Positions 54,920 through 64,000 of a stretch of DNA of 64,000 nucleotides are shown one piece after another. The translations under genes were made by a program, and so were the position numbers. Source of the stretch: Cristatella mucedo. Taxonomy: Eukaryota > Bryozoa > Phylactolaemata > Cristatellidae. The first letter of the stretch is position 1. Each line of letters opens with the position of its first letter. A model generated the notes under the pieces. It was not told the origin of the DNA and ran no database searches. It saw only the letters and a list, made by a program, of their open reading frames with translations. The DNA is taken from contig WPIO01000011.1 in the NCBI GenBank assembly GCA_009760855.2, positions 1,494,001 through 1,558,000 on the forward strand, written 5' to 3'.

Positions 54920-57327
54920 CTAATGTTGGGAACACAACGAACGGATCAGCAAGCATGAAGGCAAGATTCTAGAAGGCAGCAAAAGCAACTTGCCAGTATG
55001 TTACTAAAGAACTAAACAACAATGTCGATCCATCCCAAGTAAAGATCAAAAAAGCCAGTTTTCCAACGGAAAGCCAAGACTTTTTTACTATTATCAGAGT
55101 GACAATAGTGACTGTTAGGTGGCACTAATCATCGGTCTCGCATCAGCACAGGCCAGTCGAAATATTCTATGTGAGGGGATGGGATGCAAAAATTTGAAAA
55201 AACGACAACATTTGCGAAAAAGATGGAAAAGTTAAGGCAGCCGTAAGCTGTGTGCACTCTGCCAATCTCCTACAATAATCTCGTGTGCATGGATGATGGT
55301 TTACGACACGTAGTACTTAAGACATCCGGCAGACCGACCTGAGTTTCGGGATATCTTGTTCATACTCTCCATCCTCTCTGCCTAGGGCCGAGACTGCACA
55401 CAGCCCTACAATATGGCACTGCCGGCCCGAAGTAGCCTAGCAGGTTTTCTTTTGACTAGTTGAATACACGACGAAAAAGATGGACACTGGCAATCACACG
55501 CGAAAAGATCTTATATATTCTGCAACCGACCCAATACTTGCTGGTCTGGCCCTTCTATCCTAGTATAAGCAATTATATCAAAATTGAACTGCACAACATG
55601 CAACTAAAAATTCGATGCGACAGAGGCTTGCTGACGACCCTATCCTTGCGCTTGGCTATAATACGAACTTAAAGCTTAAAGAGCTAAAGCCGTATCAGAA
55701 CAGTCTTCAAAACTGTCCAGAGAGGGTAGAGACTCAACCTAACAAGACCTCTTGACCTCCCAAGAGAAAATCTCAGAGTGCCTTAATTGCTCCACAGTCC
55801 GCTTACCTAGGTCAGCCATGTGTTCTACCTGGGATGACAGGCAGTTTTGGGTTTGGCAGGCCTTGACCTCTCATGAAGTACAAGAATTTCCTTCAGTGTA
55901 CAGGCACGGTTAAGTTCCATTTACACGGATGGTCTCAACTCGGTCCTACTTTGGTCTTCGTTCTTGTAGGACGATTACACGGTCGGCTTGCCTTCGCCCT
56001 TGATTCATTCTAGTTAACTACTAGCTTTGCCACCAGAGCAGTCACGGGAACATTGTTTTGTCAGAGGTAGGAAATGGCCGTCCACAATGCGTCTCCCAGT
56101 GACTCATCCACTGCAGCTATCTTTATCCAGCTTAAATCCGTAAAGAAAAGAGAAAATAAAGCTCATATAATGCTATAAATAGGAACTCTCATGCGATCTT
56201 TGTCAGCAAGATGGCTTGATCGTCACACAAACAAATATAGGCTTTGTTGACCCCCTCTGTTTCCTTATTCGTGAATTGATGCGGTCGTGGAAACTCACTT
56301 CCGACTTGGGTCAGGACATCCCCTGACATGACCACATTTCAAAAGCAACTAAAAACGTATCTATTTATCACAGAATTTAGTGGATCAATTTGATTCATCC
56401 TTTACGTGCTTATGCAAGCTGACACTGTGCATGCTGCCACTAACCATATTTGCATGCTGACTATGTGTACGTCACCCCTAGATCGTCTATTGTTTTGCTG
56501 GTCAAGTCGGCTGCCACGCCTTTCAAAGTAGTGAAGAAGGCGCGTTCTTGACGTGCCTATGATTGGTTGCTGGCTCCTGTCGTCCTTGGCCAAAATGTAG
56601 AACCATGCTCAGGTTCACCAATCTTCCATCGGTTTTGGACTGCCTTCTGAGTCTTGGCAACAAATGCACCAAAGACCAAAGCAAGACGAACTTCAGACCG
56701 GGAAGAGACCAACCGCATAAATACGGCTTTAAAATACTCATTAAAAACCACACGAGCTTTTTCATTTCGTTGAGCAGACTCTTGCTCACTGAAAAAAGTC
56801 GCACGTCTATCTTGCTAAAGGCTTGACGTTGAAAAAGCACCAAATTTAAAAAACGGTATACTTGCACCCTGAAATTGGTCTATTTTGCTCTCTTACATAA
56901 ACATGCCTCATTCATCGAAATCATGCGGCCACACGGTATATATCCATTATTTCCATTGCTAAGGACGTCACTCCGGAGCCATGCGGAGCTGCTTTTAGAG
57001 CCGATAGCTTCGCAATTGGGGTGCAGAAATAATCATGGTCCTGAGCATACTTACTACGGCAGCGTAGAACAGCAAACAGCTGTACAAAATATAAGTTATC
57101 TCAAAATCTAAGGTCAGCCAAAAAAGAAAACTTTTAAGCTGGGCAAAGAAAAGCCGCACACCTATAGAAATTTGCGCTCAGCCAAAACCCACACAGACCA
57201 CGGATTTTACCTGCACGCTTGGATTTCGTCTCGCCCTACACATCAGCACCTTGCTGTCACACCAGGTCAGGTCATGGGAAAGTGACACAATAGGACAAAT
57301 GACATGACCTGACTTTAACGAGATGGG

Positions 57328-57363
<36 letters not shown>

Positions 57364-60300
57364 AATTAGAATTAAGCTAGCCTATCGTTATTATCACTTA
57401 GCAGTTCTAATTACAATATGAACGAACAAGGCATGGTGGAGATCAGAGGATACTATTTGCATAAGTGCAGAGCCCATCATTACGCAAGTTGAAAAGACCG
57501 CACAGTCCGAGTCCTCAAGCGGCCCTAAGTATGTCGACAGTGGCCCCATAAGTAAATTTCCCAAAATTCTGACTGAGGTCAGCCAAAAAAGCAAACTTAT
57601 GCGCTATGGACGACTGTTAACATATACCCATAATGTGCTACTCTATATAAAACCAGAAGACCCAGTCAAGAACTGCACCTCCCTCCCCAAACGTTCCTAA
57701 AAGCGATCACATGTCCAAGCTGCTCGAATCGGAAGCAACGGTCATTACAAGTAAGCCATCAGGCAGGAGCTGCAAGTTGCAACCACCACCTCCAAAAACA
57801 CGCACGCAGACACTCAGATGTGCTATACAACCCGGTCCGAGCCAGGCATACCTGGCAGTGAAAGTTTCGCTCGCTCGAGTGATGCTGCAGGTGCCGCTTG
57901 TGGCCCGAGCTGTGGAAGAACTGCTTGCCACACAGCTCACACTGGTACTGCGGCTTCCCCTGGTGCTTGGTCATGTGCTCGTCGAGAGGCAGCTTCTTGT
58001 AGAAGCCCTGGCCACAGGTCTCGCAGCGGAACGGCCGAGGTCGCTCCTCCTTGTCCTGCGTCACGACGGAAGCAGTGGATGTGCGCGCGTAGCTGCAGCT
58101 GGGTGCAGGATAAAGAGAGAGAGAGAGAGAGAGGGGGGCCACTCGCCTGCCTGAGCTGCACATAACAACATGCACGGCAGCACGCAGGCGCGCTCGGGTC
58201 GCCACGAGGTTGAGGGAAGCCGCCCTACGCACGCACCTTGTGGCTCTCCATGTGCTCCCGAACGAGGTAGCGTGTGCCGAAGGCCTTGCCGCAGATCTCG
58301 CACTGGAACGGTTTCTGCTTCTCGTGCACCTGCAGCACGTGCTGCTTGAGGTTCTTGGCTTGGATAAATTTGTTACAAATGTGACACTGCTCAGTTTGAC
58401 GCATGGCTCTTTCGCCTGTGCCATGACCTGCGACCGAAAGCGATTGCACATCGAATCGCTCGATCGGTGCGCCCAATCGAGCGATTGGGCAAAACGCACG
58501 CCCGATCGCGCGACCGAAAGCGATTGCGTGCGCGCGCGAGCAGACACGCCAGACGGCAGGCAGGGGTCGGGTCTCGAAGCTCAAGCTGCGGCCGCCAAGA
58601 CAGGCGCTCGCGAGCACTCACCTGTGTACTTCATGTGCACCCTCAGGTCGTACAGCGGTCCGAATTTCCGATGGCAAATGGAACACTCGTATCTCGGCGC
58701 ATCGTGTATACGCATGCGATGCATCTTCAGGTCAAAAGCCTTAAAAGGCCTCGAGTCACAGTCCTGCAGAAGACAAAGAGGGCCGTGTCACTAGAAATAG
58801 CTAGAATAACTCACGAGTCGAGGAAGATAACTAACGGGGCGCCAAACTTGGCCAACGAAGGAAGGGTCGTGCCATGGGCGCAGCAGAGCACCGGCGACTG
58901 GTAAACAAAGCACGGAACTCTGCAATGAGTGGAGATAACCCTGCACTCCGACGGTTAGAGCATCCAGGAGGTGCGTGTCAACTTCTCCTCCTCTTCGGAA
59001 GACACGGCATGACACCGGCTCGAGCGCCGTGTCGTCCGCATGACGGGCGACAGTGTCAAGCCTGCAACTGGCGCAGCGACCGAAGCCAACAGCCACCGTT
59101 GGGATGGGCTCGCACAGGGCTGGCGAGGCCTTTGCCGACAGTCGGCGGAGGGAGTGGGCTTGCTCGAGCAGCCACTCGAGCTCGTGCGAATCTTGAGGCG
59201 GGTTAGGTCTTCCAACGTAGAAATGAAATCACGAGAGTCAGACGAGGAGCGAGACTTGGCAGACGAGGTCCAAGGACTCAAAAATTTACAGCTAGGTCTG
59301 CCGTAAACTGGGCCATTAGAATTCTTACCCATGCCTTTCCTGGCCACTGAACGGCAACTTCAAGCTTGCTTAATAACATAAATAATTGTAGCACATTCAC
59401 ACGGTGCTCCAAGAAAACTACATTCCCTTCTCGGCAGTTTACATATGCTGGAAAGGAAAGCATGCCAATTGGTTGGTAAGCGATAGCACAATAGACATGC
59501 CACAGGAATGGCTCACTTTGCAAGATTTGATGATCAATAACCCCTAACCGGAAAGTGAAACAGGTCTTGAGAAAGTGTTGCACTACGCAGACTTAACAGG
59601 GATTTTTTCCTGCAGAGTAGTTTCGCAAGCAAACTTCTCGGCGGCGCCAGCACTTTCATCAAATACCGAAAGCTGACCACATACAAACAAAGTAAGATAA
59701 GCAGCAATCCGATGCCTACCCCACACGAAATGCCTTGCTTTGGCTCGACACCGTCACCCATTGGCTCCTGATCGCTCGTCTGAGCTTCGGGGATGGCTTC
59801 GCGACAGAGACGAGACAAGCGATGGTCGTCGTACTGCAGTCTGCCCGCGAGTGTCTCTCCGCACCACTGGCAGATGTACACGCCTTCATCCAATTCGACT
59901 TCAACGTCAGAGCCGCATGGCAGCTCGGCCGGGTCGGGCTCCGCCATCGTGGGGTCGAGAGCTTGCTGGTCACCATCAGCGGCACCGTTGCCCATGTTCG
60001 ATATGATGACGTTGACGACGTAGTCGCCTGCAATGCAAACCCAGCGGCGAATTCACGCACGATATGCTAGAACCGAAAGTCCTGAACGCACAGGTACGAA
60101 CAGGGGTCGTGCGGGTTCCAGACTACCAAACATCGCCTGACAGTGCGAGGTGGCGGCGGCAGCAGCGGTCCCAAGGGCAGTGGATGCAACCGCTCTAAAC
60201 CAGGTACCATCAAGGTGGGGCAGTGAAGACTGACGACTATAAGTCAGGGGAATCTCACCATCTCCAGTTTGAGAACTGTTCAAAGCTTCCGACGTGTTTG

Positions 60301-60605
60301 CAGGTAAATCTTCGTCCTTCAAATGCAGGGAAATGCAAGCTATGTCAGTCACGTGACTGGCGGCACCGGGCTCGCTTTGCTTGACATTGCTTGGGCTTTA
60401 GCTCCAAGCTAAGGAGGGAGAGCAGCGCAGGGGGCACCGACGTTTCGTTGCAGCTATTACAATCAGATGAACAACCAATGAAAAGTAGCGCAGCTGAGTC
60501 GTAAATGTGAAGGTGCACAGCTCTGCGTAAGTGCTAGCAAAGCGCAAACGCTGGCTCGAAAGAAGCTCCGGGCGTCGATGCTCTCTCTGTCTCTCTCTTT
60601 CTCTC

Positions 60606-60663
<58 letters not shown>

Positions 60664-63397
60664 TCTCTACGACGACAGTCCCTACTACCGTCACCCAGGG
60701 CAAAACCACTAACAAGGCTTCTCGTGCACAGTCTCAAGCCAATGCCCAACCACTTCCGTCGAGCAATGCACAGCAAGCACAGCTCGTCACGTACGTCCTT
60801 GGAGATCTTGCTCGGGAGCACGTAGTCGTCATAGTTGCGATTCAGCTTTCGCTTGCGCGATGAGCGCCGCCTGCTCGAGTAGTGACGGCTGCTTCCGGCG
60901 GCGGAGAGCGAGGACATTTCGTCCGGTTCGAACTCGCCGTCGTCCTCTTCGGGCTCGTCGTCTGTCTCGCTGACTACGTCTAACAAGAAAGAGAGTGTGT
61001 GCTGCTCGACGACAGTGCGCACGACAGCAGTAAAGGCCGCGACAGCGATCGCCAGCGATCCGACCGAGCTGCCGAGAATCGACGAGCACGCGCGCTCGTG
61101 CGCTCACGCATCATCAGTACCGTCATTTACGTCAGAGCCGGCCGATGCCGGAGGATCGACAAAGGTGGCCGCCATAGGAGCGGCGCTCGTCGTGGCCAGC
61201 GGCAGCGGAGCCATGCTGGCCAGCGCGGCGGCGTACTCGGTCGGCGCAGCCGAGGCGGAGGCAGCCGAGGCGGAGGCAGCCGTGTCCCTCTCTTTCTCCA
61301 GCTCCAGCTTTCGCACTGCGAGCTCCTCCAGCATTGCTCGCGCCTGCAAGATGCTGCTCCAGGACCCTGAGGGTAATTACAATAATAGTGACATTTGTGC
61401 AGCGCCCTCCGAGAGCCGGACCTCTTTCTAGGCACTTTACAGGTGCTGTGTGGATAACAGCTTACGACAGAGGCTGAGGCGCGAGCGAAGACAAGACTGA
61501 AGCCCCGAACACGAGGGGGCAGGACAGAAGCTGGGAGGGGGAAGGGGGAGGCGAGTGGCGCAGACGGCAAGAGTGGCGTCATCAGGCTCCCCAGCTGCCA
61601 CCACACAGCCCCCCCCCCGGAGCCGACAGCAGTTTACCGGTCAGAACGTAGATGTTCTCTTCGTTCACGGTGCAGTTTACGCCGGTCTTGGTCTGAAGGG
61701 TGACGAGAAACTCCTCCTTTCCTTCGGGCAAGAGGCCCATCATTTGGGGTGACAGCACCACGGCAACTGAGCTGAAGAGCTGCAACGTCGAGCGGGAAGT
61801 ACAGCAAGCCGATGGGGCCAGACTTTCAGACACGTAAGGGCAGACAAAAGTTTCGGTCGAGCAGAGGCTAACTATGCCTTGCTTCGAGCACAACCGAACA
61901 GCCCACAAATTGCATCGAGCAGTATCGCACGTCATGCAAGTGTACGGTGGCAATCGAGCGACAACCCGAACGCACGAGCCAAATCCTGTTCCCGAAAGCG
62001 ACCCACTTTTGGCCGGCAGAGCCACATGCCAGGAAAAATAGTGAAAGAGAGCTATTGCAGCTAGCTCTGCACCAGTACACGATTGCAGGAAGACTAATCG
62101 AGCACTCGAATGGCTCCACAGCTACGAACAAATAGAACTGAGATCTCTGAACACAGCTGTGTCAAACAGTGGCAAGCATGCGAGGACGACAGTCCCGATC
62201 CCGTTTTCGCCTTGCAGCGCAAGCACAAGGCCAGCCGTGGTCCGCGTTTGGGGCACGCTGAACCAAGCAGTAGCAACGAGACAAGGCGACTGCGCGGCCA
62301 ATCCAGGTGAGCATCGCTAGAAAGGAGAAGTGACAAACAAAAGAGTATAAGTTCAGGTCAGCCGATTCAACAGCCTCATCTACACTGCCAGAAGAAGAAG
62401 CCTTGGCCACTCTCTATCACTCCCGTCAGCTGATTAAACAGCCTCACCCCTCTAATTAAAGTGAGAAAGTCCGTCAGTCACGTGACTCACATCAAGTGTG
62501 TAACTACTACTATTATTATCATCATCATCATCATCATCATCATCATTATTCCTATGACTACTCCTACTACGACTCAGCAAAGCAAGTCGACAGGCAGTGA
62601 GGTCTAGAATTGCCAGACGACGATCCTTGGCCGCTATCACTCTCGCAGCTATCACTCTTTTATCGCCTGCTTGCGCTGTACAATAAAGAATTGGCTGGCC
62701 TGGGTCAGGAAATTGTGAGCACCTTACTCCTTGGCTAAGACAATGGGTAAGGTGGTGGGGAACTGACCGGTCCCCATGCAGCCCTAACAAGTTAGCTGTC
62801 TGTATGACAACTCCTACCTCGGTCTGACCCAGCGATTGAGCCAGCGAGGCGTAGCCTTTCTTGCGACCCCTTCGACTCTTGAGCCCTTTCTGAGCTTCGT
62901 GGGCTTTCAAATGATAAAAGAAATCGCCCCGCGAGAAAATTATCCTTCCACATTCCACGCAGTGGTAGTGAAATTTCTTCTTGTCAGGATCACACTGTAG
63001 TCCACACTTGGCGATTATGTAGCCTAAAACGTGAGGAAATTACGAGTCTGAATGATACTGTATAACCACTTTACCGTACACCTCAGCCGTACGGCTATTA
63101 ATAATCGAACGGGCCGTGCCCACAGGACTGCCACGGCATCCAAAGATCTAAGCAACATAATTCGGGGGGGGGCTGCCCTACAAGCCGCCTCCAAGAGTAT
63201 AACAAGGTGAACGACCATGATATACCTCCGTAGGGCACTTTGCTCTTCAAGTGAGTCTGCTCAATGTGTTCGTTGGCACTCTCTTCACGTAAGTACACGG
63301 CCTCACGATCGCTGGTACAAAGTGGGCATATCCATTCGTCGTTGACGTGATTCGCACGCAGATGGCCATCCTCAACTCTGATTATCGACACGTGACC
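50117..63397 (-). CDS. Multi-C2H2 zinc-finger protein, 5' end missing
   Basis: Fourteen exons, phases consistent throughout: 63397-63226, 63023-62818, 61779-61638, 61366-61121, 60979-60795, 60316-60259, 60027-59720, 58763-58622, 58427-58237, 58055-57852, 54919-54723, 54317-54191, 51174-50920, 50203-50117 (TAG). They give 839 residues. About twelve fingers: an atypical one (WICPLC), HCVECGRIIFSRGDFFYHLKAH, a C2HC finger (YICQWCGETL), then a C-terminal cluster including QCHICNKF, FQCEICGKAF, FRCETCGQGF, YQCELCGKQF, FHCQSCGKSF, a CxC finger (YPCGCGKTY) and YMCGYCQETF. Between them lie SRRGRKKG (AT-hook-like), an acidic stretch and RRRSSRKRKL (nuclear-localisation-like). The C-terminus is Ala/Val-rich without fingers. 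Probably a nuclear nucleic-acid-binding protein; orthologue not recognised. Exons 4 and 6 have weaker signals. The first visible exon starts in phase 0 with no Met, so more exons lie upstream. Confidence 0.86.
51600..51905 (-). mobile_element. LINE ORF2 C-terminal fragment
   Basis: Frame HITPLLADLHWLPIKQRIDF, then VLLLTIRSLHSLALAYLSDL, the hallmark block of CR1/L2-like LINEs. Sense orientation within an intron of the zinc-finger gene. Confidence 0.85.
52331..52372. repeat. (CA)n microsatellite
   Basis: About 20 CA units, intronic. Confidence 0.95.
52731..52895 (-). mobile_element. tRNA-derived SINE
   Basis: Reverse-strand copy, full length, with a degenerate B box (AGTAGTTAGAATCC) and intact tail. 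Sense to the host zinc-finger gene. Confidence 0.85.
53740..53815 (-). mobile_element. tRNA-like SINE head, diverged
   Basis: Reverse strand: GCCCAGTGGTTAAGGTGC (A box) and TGTCATGGGCTCGAACCC (B box) at tRNA spacing. Resembles the relic at 17235 more than the main SINE family. Confidence 0.55.
54387..54533 (-). mobile_element. tRNA-derived SINE, diverged
   Basis: Reverse-strand copy with a decayed A box. GGTCGTGGGTTGGAGTC and TTAAATCAGCTCC ends are recognisable. It sits in the intron between exons 54919-54723 and 54317-54191. Confidence 0.75.
56270..56500 (+). mobile_element. LINE ORF2 end plus 3' UTR
   Basis: Contains TTTCAAAAGCAACTAAAAAC (ORF2 end), ATTTAGTGGATC, CATGCTGCCACTAACCATAT and TTTGCATGCTGACTATGTG. 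Antisense in the 2.9-kb intron of the zinc-finger gene. Confidence 0.75.
57331..57362. repeat. (GA)n microsatellite
   Basis: Sixteen GA units, intronic. Confidence 0.95.
57852..58763 (-). CDS. Zinc-finger gene, finger cluster exons
   Basis: Three close exons (58763-58622, 58427-58237, 58055-57852) encode six and a half fingers. Two fingers are split by introns between or beside their Cys pair: SCG|DCDSRPF at the 5' end and FHCQ|SCGKSF at the 3' end. Confidence 0.9.
59720..61779 (-). CDS. Zinc-finger gene, central linker exons
   Basis: Exons 61779-61638 (TVNEENIYVLTG), 61366-61121 (MLEELAVRKLELEKERD helix, then an Ala-rich stretch), 60979-60795 (acidic, then Ser/Arg/Lys), 60316-60259 (58-nt microexon) and 60027-59720 (C2HC finger). 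The donor of 61366-61121 (GACG|GTACTG) is weak but is the only one I found that keeps phase. Confidence 0.75.
60578..60670. repeat. (CT)n with (GTCT)n core
   Basis: CT units flank a GTCT run; lies in the intron between exons 60979-60795 and 60316-60259. Confidence 0.95.
61370..61460 (-). mobile_element. LINE 3' tail abutting a splice acceptor
   Basis: Minus strand: TAAAGTGCCTAGAAAGAGGT, CTCGGAGGGCGCTGCACAAA, then a short ATT tail that runs into AATTACCCTCAG, the acceptor of zinc-finger exon 61366-61121. Confidence 0.75.
62355..62455 (-). mobile_element. Two SINE tail fragments
   Basis: GAGGCTGTT(G/T)AATC(G/A)GCTGA ends occur twice on the minus strand within 100 bases; no tRNA head. Probably remnants of a tandem or repeated insertion. 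Confidence 0.5.
62505..62550. repeat. (ATC)n microsatellite
   Basis: About 14 ATC/ATT units, intronic. Confidence 0.9.
62818..63397 (-). CDS. Zinc-finger gene, first two visible exons
   Basis: Exon 63397-63226 (CCGTTACAG acceptor) has WICPLC with two His after 16 residues. Exon 63023-62818 has a standard C2H2 finger and the basic SRRGRKKGYASL. Junction ...VPYGG|YIIAKCG is phase 1. Confidence 0.85.
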
Positions 63398-63640
63398 CTG
63401 TAACGGTAACGGATTAGGCCAGCCTACAAGACGGAGCTCGATGTGACCAGGCCTACCAACAGCTGGTGCTACTCGGCGCTCAGCAGCATAATACCCGCCG
63501 ATTCAGAACTATCTTTAGGAACCACAGCGGGCAAACACGAAATTCAATTCCAATCCGACCACAAAAAAGCAGCCAAGACTTATAAGGTCTGAAAGATTAG
63601 TTTCTTTCCCAGTGCTACACAAATGCTGTATTCCTTATTG

Positions 63641-63672
<32 letters not shown>

Positions 63673-64000
63673 ACTACTGCTACTGCTACTACTACTACTA
63701 CTACTACTGCTACTGGACAAGAAAAATAAATTTAGCACAGCAAATAGACCTCTTATACAAGCTGCACACAGTCATGCATTAAATATCTACAGAAATAAAA
63801 GAACTGGTAAATGGCTGGAGGCAAACAAAAAGTAGTATGTAAGGAGAAAAGCTGAGCAGATGTACGTAGGTACAACGTGCACTGCGACTGAACGCACGCA
63901 AAGCCAGCAAGAAAGGCCACGCTGGCAAATCCGTGCCCCCCTTGCAACCGAGATCACATGACCAACTACTAAAGGACCGCTAACTTGCACAAGCGTCACA
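63398..64000. other. Intron or upstream part of the zinc-finger gene
   Basis: No exon was found here. Contains a CTG/CTA trinucleotide array (63639-63715). The zinc-finger frame must be continued from exons beyond the window. Confidence 0.5.
63639..63715. repeat. (CTG/CTA)n trinucleotide array
   Basis: About 25 CTR triplets; the polyleucine frame through it is an artefact. Confidence 0.95.

Noticed and set aside
60053-60352. Full 99-codon minus-strand frame as an exon
   Set aside because: Only 60316-60259 has acceptor, donor and phase that fit the neighbouring exons; the remainder reads as intron.

Overview
The window is animal nuclear DNA. Its coding regions are split by GT-AG introns whose reading phases fit together. 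It carries tRNA-derived SINEs, CR1/L2-like LINE 3' ends, a decayed Tc1 transposon, long (GA/CT)n arrays and GC-rich islands. One gene combines a signal peptide, an immunoglobulin domain, a coiled coil and a fibrinogen C-terminal domain. That architecture is best known from gastropod FREPs, so I infer a spiralian, probably a mollusc. The species is not identifiable from what I can read.

Four genes can be supported. (1) An apparently single-exon plus-strand gene at 5993-7324 encodes a conserved-looking protein with HAD-phosphatase-like motifs and a 17-glycine tract. (2) Prefoldin subunit 4 lies on the minus strand (23123 down to 15977) in four exons; its second intron holds a dead Tc1-like element. 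(3) A complete FREP-like gene lies on the minus strand (45759 down to 35552). I rebuilt it from eight exons with compatible phases, giving 860 residues. (4) A large multi-finger C2H2 zinc-finger gene lies on the minus strand (63397 down to 50117). Fourteen exons encode 839 residues through the stop; its 5' end is probably beyond the window.

Layout: 1-5.5 kb has no supported gene and holds a GA array and a 2.1-kb foldback element. 5.5-12.9 kb is a GC-rich block with the HAD-like gene, hairpins, a CCG array and an E-box-bearing tandem repeat. 13-23 kb is the prefoldin gene and its repeat-filled flank. 24-35 kb is a repeat graveyard (LINE tails, a SINE nested in a LINE, long CT/GA and AT tracts, a G-rich minisatellite). 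35-46 kb is the FREP-like gene. 46.5-50 kb has a decayed hAT-like fragment and a SINE. 50-64 kb is the zinc-finger gene.

The genes belong to unrelated systems: a chaperone co-factor, a secreted lectin-like recognition protein, a nuclear zinc-finger protein and an uncharacterised HAD-like protein. I see no operon-like or functional coupling. All exon borders were placed by eye from splice consensus and reading phase; no alignment or transcript data were available.
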